64,000 bases of DNA, taken from NCBI RefSeq assembly GCF_001522545.3, contig NC_031769.1, positions 13,015,836 to 13,079,835 on the forward strand, in the 5' to 3' direction. Shown in pieces: positions 27,594 through 41,222 of the stretch. Both the position numbers and the translations under genes were made by a program. The stretch is from Parus major (Eukaryota > Chordata > Aves > Passeriformes > Paridae). The stretch's first letter is position 1. Each line of letters opens with the position of its first letter. The notes under the pieces are model-generated. The model was given only the letters and a program-made list of their open reading frames with translations, did no database searches and was not told where the DNA came from.

Positions 27594-30500
27594 TTATGTA
27601 TCTTGGAGGACAGATGCATCATTTTGTAGAAGTGGCTGCTATTTATGATTTTGGGCATATTAATTTTCCTTACTATTTAAGAAGGTTCAATATCAACAAA
27701 ATGAGTAAGTTACCAGAGAAATTTAGTGTTCTCCTACAAGAAGTCTTGGTGTGAAGTGACTCTGATGCTGGAGCCCTTAGGTTTGTATGTGGTGAATGCC
27801 AAGAGACTGTAGCAGGTGTGAACAGTTTGGGCAGTAGTGTTGGCAGGAGGGGGAATTTTGGAGCTCAGAGGTTCAGGGCATGCTTTGTCTTCAGGATCAT
27901 TGAAATAACTGGGTGCACATGACTGCAGAGTGAACTTCTTTAAGCCACAGGAGGACTGCCTTCCCCTTTGTGTTTCTTGCCTTCCAGTAATAATGTGTAA
28001 GGAGCTGGTCCATGCTACAGGCTTCAATGGTGCATTATGCTGGGAATAACTCTTCTTGTTCTCTCATGTAAACAGTGGGGATTTAATGTACAGAAATGGC
28101 TGCTCAGCAGTAGCTGTTTTGCACAGTGTATTTGTGAGGATGTTGAAGACTGTGGCCTGGTTATCTGTGGTTTCCTGGTTTATGGTGGCTGTGGCATATG
28201 GGCTGTTTCCTCTCCCAGAGACAGACAGTATGCATCCGTGATTTCTGCTATGGTATCTTTTCCTTGGTCTGGATGGTTGTAAACCTTGCTTGGCAGAGGG
28301 CTTGGAAAACCTACATAACTTAGACTTTTTTGGTTCCCCCCCCGCCCCCCCCAGTAGGAATGGGGAGGAAGCTGGAAAAGATCTTGTTACACTTTGCCAA
28401 CCTACAGTGAATTTGTCTAGTGAGTCTCCAGTCCTCCCCTGTATGTTCAGTGATAGTTCTTGGTGAAATGGAGGGAGATCTCTGTGCCTTGTTGGTTTTG
28501 TTTATCTGAGGTGCCAGGTGCTGGCTCTGGCAAGAGGAGTAGCAGTTACCAAGCACTGTTGTTGGAACTGTTGGCCAAAGTGCCTGTGAGTTGAATTTGA
28601 GGCTGTTTTATAGCTGCTGAAGCCAAGGTGAGCCAGTGCTATTGCTGGCATTTCTTTCCCCACCCTGTTTTCCCTGCTGTGCTTTGTGTTGCTGCAGAGG
28701 CAGCATTTGGGAGTTGCTTACTTGCAGCCCTTGTGAAAGCCAATTAAGGAGAGAAGAAACAGCAAAAGGAAAGGCCCAGGCTGTACTGAGGGATGTAGGA
28801 GAGAGTTTGGGAAGACCTGGGGAAATGAGCTTGCTTAATGTGCTTAATTGCCAGGGACCACTGGTCACAGCATCCCTTGGGGAAGTCACACTGACTGTGG
28901 GTCAGCATCAGTTGGGTTGAGAGCAGTGTTCCAGCAAGCTCTGGCTGGTGTTTTATGCCTTGCTGATGCCATGCTGTCCTGAGGGGAATGTGGCTCCTAG
29001 TCCAGCCTGTTGGGCACCTCTGCCTCGCCTCTAGCTTGGGGCTGTCCTGTTCCTCTACCCCATTCCTACAGTCAGTCACCCATGCTGCTGAAGGCCAGAC
29101 TTCTGCAAGTGGTGGCAGCATGTGAAGAGATTGCCCCAAGTAGGCAGTATTAGAATTTTGTTTTGAAGACTGAATAGGTAAATACTAGATTATTGAACAT
29201 GTCCTGGTTCTCCCTTCTCCTTTCTGAAAGCAGCTGAAAAAAAAAATAAATCTGTATAATGGATTACAAAATAATTTTAATTGAAGTTTTATTTTTTGAA
29301 AAGGAATAATTTTCTAATATTAATTTAACTACAGGGAATGAAACATTTTTTTTTTTCAATATAAACAGGAACAGAATAAGCAACAGAAATGTATATTAAA
29401 AAACCTTAATAGATGGGTGGCTCAGATCTTGGCCAGTGGTGTTTTTGCAGGGGCAGGAAGTACTGTTGTGCTGGGGAATGAAATATATGACTTCCAGTTG
29501 TTTCTGTCCTGCATGTCATAGCTGAGCAAACTTCTAGTAATAATATTACACTGAAATTCCTTTATTTATCCCTTCTTTCCTTGAAGTCATATGCAATAAG
29601 TTTGAGACTTTTCCTTTAGTTTTTCTCTGATATAAACCAAATCTCTTCTCATCTGCTGAAGGAGGCAGTCATATAAACTAATGAGCTGGCTGTTGTACAG
29701 ACATCTTTCATGTTATGACACACTTTCACTATTTATGCATATGTGCCAACTGCCCTGTGTCATAGCACAGTGTCTGCTTTATAGCAAAATGACAATTTTC
29801 CTCTTTGCACATTTCATGGATTAGGAATCAAATGTATTTCTGAACTTCATTTATTTGCTTTTCTTCCCAAGTGCTTCTTGCAAGAATTTCACTAGAATAA
29901 AACGTGATGCTCTATGCCAAGTTAAAATGTTTTCTGAGACTGAACTAGAAAAACAATGCAGATGTCCTATACACATCTTGGCAGAAAGCTAGGGCTTTTT
30001 ATAGTGTATCTACCATCACAGCTCAAGCTTGGCAAAACATTCCTGTAGCCATATGTATATGGCTTTTCAGGCAAGCAGTAAACAGAGTTTAATGTGGCTT
30101 TCGGCACAGACTGAATCTCTCTGGAGTTGGGGATGCTTTCTTCTGACTTCAGTGCCATTTGAGCCAGACCAATTATGCGGTTGCACGTTTGTCTTGGCCT
30201 TTCGGGGTAGTCTCTTTTGGATTTAGTCTGTAATCAAAAGAGAATGTCAGAAACAGAAGTCTCAAATAACCTTTTCCTTTTGCCTGTAAGACTGAAACAA
30301 GAGAAACTTATGTAGGCAGAAATAATCTAAAGCTAAATACAAAGTAATTGCACAAAATGCTTATTATTCCACTGTTTCTGGGCTGCCCTGTGAAAGTTCA
30401 AACTGCAAGTTGTAGTCCAAAGACAAACTATATTTTCCAGAGTTTGGCTGAGAAGATAATGAGTTTTTCTTTTAGAGAATGGAGATGTTTTCAAAATGAC

Positions 30501-31244
30501 AAATTCTGAGTTTTCCCCACACCCTCCTTTTTTTATCTTTTTCCTGTAACGTTTCTGTGCTGTGCTTAGAGCTTCTTGACATCTTCAAAAGATGGATGAG
30601 CATCACCCACTGAAATGATCCTGTGCCCTCCCTCCTGCTTGCTGTAGCTAACCCATGCTTCATCCATATAATTTAGACTCTTAAGGCTTCTTGGTGTGGG
30701 ACAAAGCCCCAGAGTCTCTAAGGGATTTGTGTCATTTTCCCAAAGATTGTTTTACTGCTGGTTAGAGTATGCTAAAGTTTATTTTTGGTCTGAAGCCAAA
30801 TATTCTGTATTCTTTTTTTGGCTTCAGAAGTAAAGGAGAAGAACCCTTCTGCCATGCAATGCAAGCGGTGTAAACAGGCATGAAGGCTGTACTTTACTCC
30901 TGTCAGAGAAGTGGAAAGTGCTTCTCATTTAATTGAACTTGCACGAAAATGGGCTGGGTGTTCCAGAATTAAAAGTATCTAAATTAGCTCTGACAACTTA
31001 TGGTTGCCTCCTACTTGTGAAACACCCCTGTCCAAACTTTTCTCTGGAAATAATAAAATTAATTTTAGGAAATCTGCTGAGGTACATCAGTAAAATTTCA
31101 ACTGGATCAACTGTGGGCTGTAAATTTTCTGAAGCAGATGGTCCATCTCTAGCAAAGCAGGACTCTGGTTCCTGTTGAAGTCTCTGGGTTCTGTGGTAAT
31201 GTCAGTAATAAGGTGGGGTGGAGGAGGAGATGGCAGGGATCTTC
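27594..31244. other. Intron stretch, no gene seen
   Basis: Holds the C8-G-C8 tract and a GC-richer patch at about 28.6-29.1 kb with overlapping open frames on both strands, typical of base composition rather than coding. Nothing else recognised. Confidence 0.75.
28336..28352. repeat. C8-G-C8 tract (G-quadruplex potential on the minus strand)
   Basis: Eight C, one G, eight C. The complementary strand has enough consecutive G for an intramolecular quadruplex. Structure formation is inference. Confidence 0.9.
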
Positions 31245-31315
31245 CCCTGTGCGTCACCGCATCACCCGCGCACTGCTCACCTGCAGTTGAGCTGCCAGCA
31301 GCTCCGGCGCTGAGC
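31245..31315. promoter_or_regulatory. Dense CpG cluster with E-boxes, candidate cis-regulatory element
   Basis: Six CpGs occur within 58 bases (31252-31309). The same stretch contains CACCTG (E-box), and GAGCTGCCAGCAGCTC, a 6-bp inverted pair. The flanks are AT-rich and CpG-poor. Role inferred from composition only. Confidence 0.35.
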
Positions 31316-32311
31316 TGGGTGTGCTCTGAACACCCCACCCAGCTCTGCTTCTCTTCACATTTTTCACAAAGTACCTATAGCCTTACCTGGCTTTGATGCT
31401 CACAGAAAAGGTGAGCTCAAAATAAAAGTGTTGCAGCTACATGTCTAATATTTGAGGTCTGAAAATCCTAAAGAAAATGTCACTTTTCTTTTTTGCCCTA
31501 TTGGATTGTCATAGTAGTGTGAATAAAAATGCATACACCTTTTTGGTTGTGACCAAGGTCCAGATTTTTCATCCTGAATATAGATCTCTGTGCAGACTGA
31601 TATATACAGTTGTAATTATTTATGAAACTGTTTCTGATATCTGTCATTTGTATATTGACTTAATTGTTTCAGTGGAACATTTTTCTTCTGAACGCATGTG
31701 AGAATGAAAGCTTAAGGACAATATTTTTTATTCGTTTGTTTGGTGTTTGGAAGAATAGCTGTTCTGAAAACATGACCTTTTTCTTGTGAATCTTGAAGGT
31801 GGCTTGTAGCTTATCAAAGGACAAGTGCTAAACTACTAAAATTTCAAGGAAGTCTTATTTTTAATAAAAAAGAGAAAAATCAGTTATCCAGAGAAGACTG
31901 ATGTAAAATTCAAAGTTTAAGAAATTTTATTAGATTTATCATGAGGTTATAAATTACCACCTTAAAACATCCATGTGCTAAATTCAAATTGATTTAATTT
32001 AAAAGATATGACTTGTTCTAAATTATCAGCATGAATGTGTCTGCTTTTACTGTTTCTTTACAGACCTGTGCAGAGAACAGCTTGAATATGTTCTATTGTA
32101 TTGTGCAACAAGATTGTACTTCTCATAGGAAGCATGAAAAACTCCAGGGTTCCAGAGAATGTGTATTTTTTTCCTTGTCTTTATATTTGAGGAGATTGTT
32201 TGTCTATTACAGTATTGTTTGATCTCATCTGATGTAGACAGTCCAAAAAGAATGTTTTATACAAGCTTTATGATTCTAGAAGTTTTTGAGTCCAAGGCAG
32301 TTTAAATTATC

Positions 32312-32327
32312 TTTTTTTTTTTTTTTT
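32312..32327. repeat. T16 homopolymer
   Basis: Uninterrupted T run followed by CCTAAAG. Confidence 0.95.
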
Positions 32328-32803
32328 CCTAAAGCTAAATGAATTTTGAAACAATCATGGTTTCAAGTAATAGAACTAACTAGTGAATACATTTTTTGTT
32401 GTGTGAAAATAAGTAAGATTTTTTCCCCCAACATGGTAATGAAAGGGATAGCTTTCGTGAAAAATACTTCCTAAAATGCATCTGTGGGAACTGTTTCAGA
32501 GCCAGTCTCCATGGCACTGGGATGCTCAGCTGGGAGGAGAGAGGACTGGCAGCAAGGTCATACATTGTAGAGCTTTCCATAAACCTGCAGCTTTTTCAAC
32601 ACAGATGTTGAATATCTTAATCACTGACACTGAAGTCTGTTCTCAAAAAGCTTTGGATCAAAGAAAAGCTTTGAGTAAGCTGACATTTTTACTTCAAGTT
32701 TGGTTTGCACAAAGCTGGTATTTAAGAAAGCTTTCTCCTCAGGGTGAGGAGGATTCCCAGTATCTCTAAGCTGGCTAAAATATTTATTTTTACAAATGGC
32801 AAA

Positions 32804-32863
32804 ATTTTACTTTATTGCTAATTTTTGCATTTTACTTTATTGCTAATTTTTGTATTTTACTTT
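32804..32863. repeat. 25-bp tandem repeat, 2.4 copies
   Basis: The unit ATTTTACTTTATTGCTAATT (continuing TTTG plus one variable base) occurs at 32804-32828 and 32829-32853. A further 10 bases of a third copy follow. The two full copies differ only at the last base, so this is a recent duplication. Confidence 0.95.
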
Positions 32864-34572
32864 GTGTTTCTTGATGAAAGGGAACTGCATTCCTAGTGTA
32901 ACAACCTGCAGCGTGTGTAGAAGAACAGAGGGAAATGACACCAATTTTTTTACAAAATCAGAAGAGTAGAAGGTGTGTGAACCATCCAGCTAAATAAAAT
33001 GTTATTAAGACTAAATTTTACTGTGTGATGCAAACCTCCTTATGAAGTCCACACATGTGGATTTGGAACAGAATTTGGACTAGCTGAGCGTGTTGCTGTG
33101 AGTCAGTGTCCGATTTCCAGCAGCTGGGAGAGTCCAATCCCTTCCCTTTGTGTGCTGTGTTTGTGTCCCATCACCTACCTTATAGTCATGGGATTTATTA
33201 CATCTACTCGTATAAACAGTCTGGGTTGTAAATTGAGGCCTGCATGAATAGGTTTCTTGCCTCTCCCTTTTTCTCATCACTAATGCATGAAAATGCAGCA
33301 AAGCTTTGATTCCCCTGCTTTAGTTTTAAAGGAGTTGAGGTCAGTGTGTTGGAAATGCTGCCTGTTTGAGGGACAGCAAAGACCCTGGCTGGTTTTATCA
33401 TCCTCTTGCAGCTGGTACATCTTACTCTGTGTCTTAAGCAATGAAAGTTCATGGCCTCTGTGTATCTGAGCAGCTCACTATACAGACCAGCATCTTCCCT
33501 GGGAATTCTCCCAGCAGCCTGTCTGGTGCAGCCGTGGAGCAGCTCAGTGCCCAGGTGCTGTGTGTAACCAAGTTGGTGTGTGCAGTTGTTTGTCTCATGT
33601 TGTGTGCTGGGACTTTAGTCTGTGCATGGCTGGGAGTGACATTTCTCTAGGAAAAAGCCTGTTAAAGCAGCTGTAAGACTCTCTGCCAAGCTGAGGAATC
33701 CTCCTTTATAAAGCAAAACTCCCTGTTTCTGGAAAATAAAAATGATTTTATTTAATGGAATAGTTTCAATTGTATAAATATACATAATTATTCTTCTGAA
33801 TCAAAACAGAGTACATGAGCAGACTGAGAATCCAAGTGAGGGAGTCTTCTTCAAGAACAGTACTTTTGTCTTTAAGGACAGGAGAGCTTATTTCATATAC
33901 AAGAGTGAGTGTGTGTATGTATGTCTATATATGTATACACACAAGATTGTTATTTTGATGCTTTCAAGCTTCTATCAATCGAGACATCTTGATATTTAAA
34001 AAAGTATGAGAGGTTTATATAAAAAAATATTTCAGTTATTGAAACTTTCATTGTATTTTTAACAGTGCAGTTGCTATTAATATGGAAGAGACAAAACAAA
34101 GGCCTGTTGGTTGCTACAGGAAAACTGGCAAAGATAAATTAATTTATTTGAAGTGTTTTGCAAAAGTACATGGGTGGAGACTTGTGCTTAGATGAAATGG
34201 TTTAAAACTTTGGTTGGCTTGTGCAGTCCTGGCTGCTGTTAAGTGTATGCTATCTAAACCATAAGCTAAACCAGTCCAAAAAAGATGCCATATTTTAGTC
34301 TCTTTCTATTCATTGAGGTATTTTCTTTTTGTTCTAGTCTATTACAGAAGAACACACAGTTTTTTCTCTGTAATGTAGTTTAAGGCACTATCTCCATGTA
34401 CCTACCTGTAGCTTTGGTTGTGTTCTGATCATTCAAAGCTAGCTAGAGATAGTACAGCCTTCTTCTATCTGCATTTGGACAGAATATCTATTGGAGAGAT
34501 CCCCAGGTGCTTAATATAAACAGGTTTTCTGGAAGAAAAGTTGTGCAGCTTCTAAGAACCTGGGTTTTTTTG

Positions 34573-34589
34573 TTTTTTTTTTTTTTTTT
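34573..34589. repeat. T17 homopolymer
   Basis: Preceded by T7-G, so the whole T-rich tract spans about 25 bases. Confidence 0.95.
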
Positions 34590-37500
34590 CCTCTGCACCT
34601 TATTAGACAGGGTTTGTTACTTATTCTTTTTAGTCCACACTGTATGTGTTTTACAGGAGTTAATTACGAAAATAGAAGTTGCAGTGTTTTTAAAAATACT
34701 GCTTTTCTATGAACAGATGAGCTGCACCTAAATGAATCATAAGTTTTTTCTATTTTTTAGTTGTTAATCAATCCTGTGTGAAACTTATTTTTACCATGAC
34801 TTATGAATAATTCTTAGATTCTCTGTATGTATACAATATAATTAGGCTATTACACTGAAAACATTTTCAATAAGGCTCTGAAAGCACATAAAGAACTGGA
34901 AACTAGAGGTTTCAAACTCAGATTTGATTAAGTAGAAGGTGCTCTCTAATTTATCTACCAGAAAAGAAGACAGATAATTACTTGGGCTTTACCAGGCTTG
35001 AAGGTATAATTCTAGGTGGAATATTATGGTGTGCTTGAATATATTTCTAACATTGTCCCTGTGTGTGCAATTGTAGTAGTTTCTTTGTACCTTCTGTGAA
35101 AATGGACTTTGTTAAAATGATGGGAATTTCTAATTTAGACCACAGTATAAGTTATGACTGAAAACACCACAGTCATGTCATTCTTATATTAATCGAGACT
35201 TCTAGAGATGCAAATTGAAGTGATCTGAGCTCAAAAAATTAAATAGTTTTTACGATTTTATATGTGATAAACTCACAACTCAGCTGAAAAAACTTGAAGG
35301 TTTACCTCTTGTTCAAAATAGGGCTTGGCATTGCTTCACTGATTTTAATAGTTATTTTTTATTGCTTTCTTTTCTGGTTGAGAAGACTAGCTGGTTTTGC
35401 TTCTCTCTTAATAAAGTCTTCTGCTTGAATTTTGACGAGTGCAGACATGCCGTTAGAGATTTAAGCGATTCTGAAAGATGTGTAATGGGTTAGAGTTCAG
35501 TGTACCGCTGTTAGCTGCTCCCTATTGCTGGAGGTGACAGGGGAGAAGATAACTAAGGAAGTAAAAGGATTTTTAGTGCTGATCACCATCTTCCTGCATT
35601 AGTGGGTTCATTCTTGGGGCTTAACGTGGCACGCGTTGCTGATGTTGATGCTAAAGCAGCTGTGTCTGGGAGGGGATTGCAGTGTCTGCTTGGGAGGAAT
35701 GCTGCTGTGGTAAATGGAAGGGGCACATTTACTCTAAATAAGTTTTTTCCAATAGCTGTCATCTGTGTTTGCTTTAAGCTTTTGGAATGCTCTTTACTTT
35801 CTGCTGCTGGCCAGGTATTGAAGTGATGGTGAGTCATAAGGAAATGTAGGTGGTGATGGAGGAGAAGAGTGGGTTTTGAGGAGCAAGGGGGGAAGTTGTG
35901 GTGCACCTGGAAGCTGCAGCTGGCAGGTGATTTTTTTGTATTTGGAACTGGAAGTGAGACTGAGGGAGGAGTTTGAAAATGAAGAGAATCCTCATTAAGT
36001 TATGAGTAAGGTTCCTTCATTAGGGTTTTCCTGTTATGGGCTCTTGACTTCTCAAGAGTGTGGCAGCAGGATTCTGATTATTCTGGGGCTAGCCTCAAGC
36101 TTAGACCTGAGCTTAGTTATTGATTTGAAAAAGAGGATTACTGCTGATTTGTGAGGAAGAATTGTTAGTGGTGATCTCTGAAGAAACCATGGATGTGAAT
36201 TAAAATGTTAGGAAAGGTAAAATGTGGAGTTGGTAGCAGTTAGCATTAGTTCTGCCTTTATTTTCCTGGTTAGGTCTGCAGCCATATATGGTGCTAGTTT
36301 CTTTATTTAATCTTAAACATGGGAATAACATATAGCATGGTCAGTCAGTAGGACTACAGCCATAGTAAACCTTAGGGTCAATTAAAAAAAAAAGTATTTA
36401 TCTTCAGAAGTAATGAATAAATTTGAAAACAAAACAATAATCCTTGAGAGTATTGTTTATAGAAGTTTAGTTTTAAGGTACTTCCTGTCCTTCACACTAC
36501 CATGAAATTCTACATTGCAGATTCTGCCCTGGGTTAGCACCAATCAGAACCTTGAATTCAAAGAGAATTGCAGATCTGTTTTATTTAACCTTATAAAAAA
36601 AAGCATGATTGTAGTAGTTGCACTTATATAGTGATTGTTCTTGAAGTTTCAGAAAAGCATTGGTCATGTTTAGAAAATAGTGACTACATACTTAAATCAG
36701 TGCCACTAGAAGGAATTGAAATTCCAGACCTTCAAAGAAGATTGAGCATTTTGGAAAAGTAATAGCTAAACATTATTGCTCTAAATTGTTCCCTGCAGAT
36801 TAAAATGAGACCTGCTTTGATTAAAGATTTAAGAGATAAATTAACAGGACACCATGATTATTTCCACATTGCTTTTACAGATGCTTACTGGAAACCACTT
36901 TTCCTTGGTGGGTTTGACATGGAGGTACCTGCTCATGTGTCCAGGAGTGTGTTAAACACAGATACTGCTCCACAGGTGTCCCTTAGAGGTGAGATGGTGG
37001 AGTGGTGCTGTGTAGAGGTCCTGGCCTCGTGTCAGCCTACTTAGGCAGTGTAGAGAGCTCTGTCCATGAGCTAGAATGTGCACAGAGGAGAGGAGGACAC
37101 AGGTGGGGAATAAAGTCTTGAGAGCGGTGTTACAGATCACAGGGGAAAGTCCTGAACCTTTCACTATTAGCAGGGTTCTCCTACAAGGCAAATCAGTAGA
37201 AATTCTCCATATCTCTATTGTCATGTTGATTTATTTGTAGGTGTTTTCAGCATATGTTAGTTTGCTATTTTATTTGTTCCATTTACCAGCTTGATCCACC
37301 AGCCATAGGTGACATTGTTCCTCCTCTAAAGCAGGCAGGGAATTGCCCAAGCACCCTGCTGCCTGTACGTGCTGTGGTGCAGGGAGTGTGGGGGATCTCC
37401 TCCCACGTGCACCCCGCTTCCAGCAACTGCAGAGGGGCAGGGATATCTCGTGGGTACCCCTGTGCATGGCTGACAGGGTGTAAAGCACCAGGGATGCTAA

Positions 37501-39109
37501 TAAATCCTATCAAAACCTATGATAACACAGCTGACCTAGATTGAGATAAATTTTTCTGTGATTCACATAACTTGTGCATTCCTTCCACATGGTTCAGCAA
37601 AGCTGTTTATATTGCAAAGCCCTACCCACCAACCCTTGAATTTGAAGTTCCCTGAGGAGTAATATAGACATGAGGACAGAGTGGTATTTAATATTTTGTC
37701 TTAACTTTATATTTACCATGTGTTAGAAATTTGAGGCAGTGTATGTAATAATGATTTTGCAACTTTCTGTATATTAATAATTGTTTAGAGTTCACATACT
37801 ACACGATTGACTGTGCCCATTTGGGAGCATATATCAGAACTGGTAGTTTTCTATCTTTCATGGTACTTGAGATTAATGGCCTGCAAATGAAAATTTTATT
37901 TCCAGCACATTTCTGAAATAAATTAGGCTCTTGCTCTTAAGATGGATGTCACTTGGATAGACAATTCTACCCTCTTAAATTTTCTCTTGAAGCATTTTAC
38001 CAGAATCACTTTTTTTGTTTTGTTTAATTAGCATCTATCACGAGTAACAAATCTGTATGTACAGATGTATATATGTGGTTGGTTATTCCAGTAAAACCCA
38101 TCATTCTGGTCTAAATCTAATAGTGTATTTGCAGAACTGTTGTGGTGGCTGAAAAAAACAATGAACTGCTTAAATCCAAGTAATGCTGCAATGATGGGTG
38201 GAGGTAGATGAACTCTTGGAAGAAACAGAAAGCACTTCTTTCATCAGATTCACTTATGGTTCATTTGTCAAGCTGCAATCCTAAAATGTTCTGCATTTCT
38301 TCAGCATTGTTGCCCAAATTCTAAATCCCCACATACAAGATTGTGCACTTGTATAATCAGTACATTTCACTGCATATTCATGAGCTATGGATTTTATTAC
38401 TGTAATTCGTACCTGTCATCTAGAGTTAATACTAATAATTAAAAATTTAATCAAGAAAGTTTTGTTGCATTGTTTGTTGTATTTACATGCAGATTATGTA
38501 ATAAATTCTGTGTTACAGAAAAATAATCTGAAAAGGGCACATTTACCTTTCCTTACTTGTGGATTTACCACAGTTGGAGTTTGTGGCAGTGTTTCAATTG
38601 ATGTCTTGGATTTTCTTTACATGGAATTGAAATAAATCCCATGTAAAAGCTTTATTTTGCAGTTTGGGCAGGACAGTGTTAGTTGGTGATCACAGCATGG
38701 GCATAATGGAGTTCAGAGATGCAGTGTCATATTTATCTTCTTCCCCTTAGCAAACAGAACATAGCTGCTCACAGCGTAAACTATCAGTAGTTGTGGTGAA
38801 AAGCGTGTTAGTCTTTCATGGCCGAATGTAAAGCTTTATTCTTCATTTAATGATTCTCAAATTTGGTTGCCATGTGCATTCTAGTGGCAGCACAGAGTAA
38901 CTTTTTCTCTTTTGTGGGTGCCTGACTTGGTGCTGGTATCAGAGTGCAGGTGCTGCCCTGGACCTGCCCTTTGGTGGTGGCACCTCCTAGTGGTTAGAGG
39001 GCTGTGTGCTGTGGAGAAATGTGTCATGAGTTTTGACAGCGAGCAATATTTCCAGTGCAGTAGTTTTGGAATAGGCTTCCAGGAGACATGTGAAATGTGG
39101 CCAGAACCC

Positions 39110-39756
39110 TAGGACCTGGGAGTGCTGATCAGCAGCCAGGCTGACCATGAGCCAGTGTGTGCCCAGCTGGCAGGAAGGCCATTGGCATGCTGGCCTGTAC
39201 CAGCAAGTGTGGCCAGCAGGAGCAGGGCAGTAATTGCCCCCTGTGCTGGGCACTGGTGAGGCCACACTTTGAGTCCTGTGTTCTGCTTTGGGCCCCTCAC
39301 TGCAAGAAAGACCCTGAGGTGCTGGAGCATGCCCAGAGAAAGGGAACAGAGCTGGTGAAGGGTCTGGAGCACAAGGCTAAGGAGGAGCTGGGATTGTTTA
39401 GCCTGTGGAAAAGGAGCCTTAGCTCTCTACAACTGCCTAAAGGAGGTTGTAGCAAAGTGGGCACCTGTCTTTCCTCCCAGGTAAGAAGCGATGGGATGAG
39501 AAGAAAAGTCCTCAAATTGCACCAGGAGAACTTTAAGTTGGATCTTAGGAAAGGTTTCTTCATAGGAGAGTTATCAAGCATGAAAAGAGGCTGCCCAGAG
39601 GAGTGATTGAGTCACCATCCCTGGAGGTACTTAAAAGATGTGTAGTTGGATCACTTAGGGACGTGGTTTTGTGGTCAGCTTGGCAGTACTGGGTTAACAG
39701 TTGGACCTGATGATCTCAGAGGTTTTTTCCAACCTAAGCAATTCTATGATCCTATG
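39110..39756 (+). mobile_element. CR1 LINE, 5'-truncated, with intact 3' end
   Basis: The segment follows the avian CR1 3' consensus in order. It has the end of the ORF2 reverse-transcriptase protein (LVRPHFESCVLLWAPHCKKD, then LVKGLEHK, LGLFS and LKLHQENFKLDLRKGFF). The 3' UTR follows (CACCATCCCTGGAGGT, TGGACCTGATGATCTCAGAGG, CCAACCTAAGCA). It closes with two copies of the terminal octamer, ATTCTATG and ATCCTATG. A 149-codon frame (39157-39606) remains open through much of the ORF2 end, but small deletions against the family pattern are visible and the 5' part is missing, so it cannot move. It lies in the sense orientation of the host gene. Confidence 0.95.
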
Positions 39757-40284
39757 TCTAGTCCTGCACTAGAGAAGGATCCCATGCAGTGCCACAGGCT
39801 GGGGCTGGGGACAGTGAGTGGCCAGGAGCCAGCCCTGCACACTGGCAGCAGGAAGTGTCAGCTGGGCATATCCAGGAGACAAAGGAAGGGATCATCCCTC
39901 TCTGCTCAGCATGGTCCCTGTCCAATTCTGGATTATCCTGAGGTTCCTTCCAATGTGAATTATTCCTTGACATTAGGTTATTGGGGCATATAGAGATTCT
40001 GTTCTATTTAATAGGTAATGAAATTATGCAGTACATAGAAAGGTTGATTTAAAGCAATTAGTGATGTGATTTCTCATGGATTGGTATAGATTTGTTCTAG
40101 GTAAAGTGGATGAGTTAAATAAAAATTCCAGGCTTTCATGATGCATGGGGTAATGCATTAATAGAAAGAACTTGCATATCCTTGGAGGGTAGGAAGACAG
40201 GAAGTTTACTGCTACAGTAAATCTCAGACTACTTTCCTTACAGATTAGGAAATTAGAATTTCTTTTCAGAAAAGCAAGGATTTC

Positions 40285-40308
40285 ATATATATATATATAT
40301 ATATATAT
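40285..40308. repeat. (AT)12 microsatellite
   Basis: Twelve uninterrupted AT units, likely polymorphic in length. Confidence 0.97.
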
Positions 40309-41222
40309 TCAAAAGTTTATGTAAACTGTAAAGTGGATAGCAGTCAAATTTACCATTTTTAATAGTGATCTTTTGCCACTTCAAGCAAAATTAAGTAGTT
40401 CCTTGATGCTGTTTTTTTGTACTCCAAAATAATGCAGTAGATAATGAGTAATGCAGCACAACTCAGTATGTAGTAGCGTTACAACTGACCATATTAGCTC
40501 GATTAGCAGCTTTTTGGAGGCATTTAATTGCTGAAGTGTATGACTATTTGGTTCATTTTATTGGCTATCAGACTTCTCTACTGAGGACTGACATTGATAG
40601 TGTAATGTGATTAACTTTTAAGTAAATCTTTGTTGAAACTGAATACAGGATGTGTGAAAAGCCTAATATTACTTTTTCTTTGCTTCATAAACACCCTTTC
40701 TAACATTTCACTGTGTCAGGAAGAGTGATATTTGCCATATGTTCAGATTTTTTCTTGGATGGATTTCTGGTAAGCTAAAGCCCTTTTAGCAGGGCTGGGA
40801 AAGCATTGCTGAGTACAAAAGTGGAACAAGATGCTTTAGTGATCAGGCTAGTGTGTTTCTCTCTTTTCTATAACTGGTTCATATCAGATCAGTGTTCATC
40901 CCTTGGCTGAAGAAGTTTTGTATAATGTATGTTTGAAAAAAGTTTAATCCTAGGCCAAAGCGTCTCTTTACAGCATGATGTGTAACCTTCTTGAATGTGT
41001 ATTCCTCTTTCTCAGTAATACAGAATAGCAAGAAATTAACTTTAGTGTGGTGCTTCTTCAAAACAAAGAGCAGTTTTACAGGTTAAGGATCAAAAAGATG
41101 AAAAGGATAAGACTGATTTTCTGCTGTACAGCATTCAGCTATTTTCTGTTGTCATCTGTAGTCCTTTCTTTTCTTGACTTCATGGGACATGGGGCAAGTG
41201 TATGTGAATGTGCTTTAAAATT

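Larger units (their letters stand above)
31316..39109. other. Intron stretch, no gene seen
   Basis: Contains the 25-bp tandem repeat, a TG/TA-rich low-complexity patch near 33.9 kb and GC-richer patches at about 35.6-35.9 and 37.3-37.5 kb. No coding or RNA signature recognised. Confidence 0.75.

Noticed and set aside
28744..29139. 131-codon minus-strand open frame
   Set aside because: Same pattern of overlapping open frames on both strands in GC-richer sequence, with no family signature.
39646..39993. 115-codon open frame
   Set aside because: Its first part is the non-coding 3' end of the CR1 element and the rest is intron.
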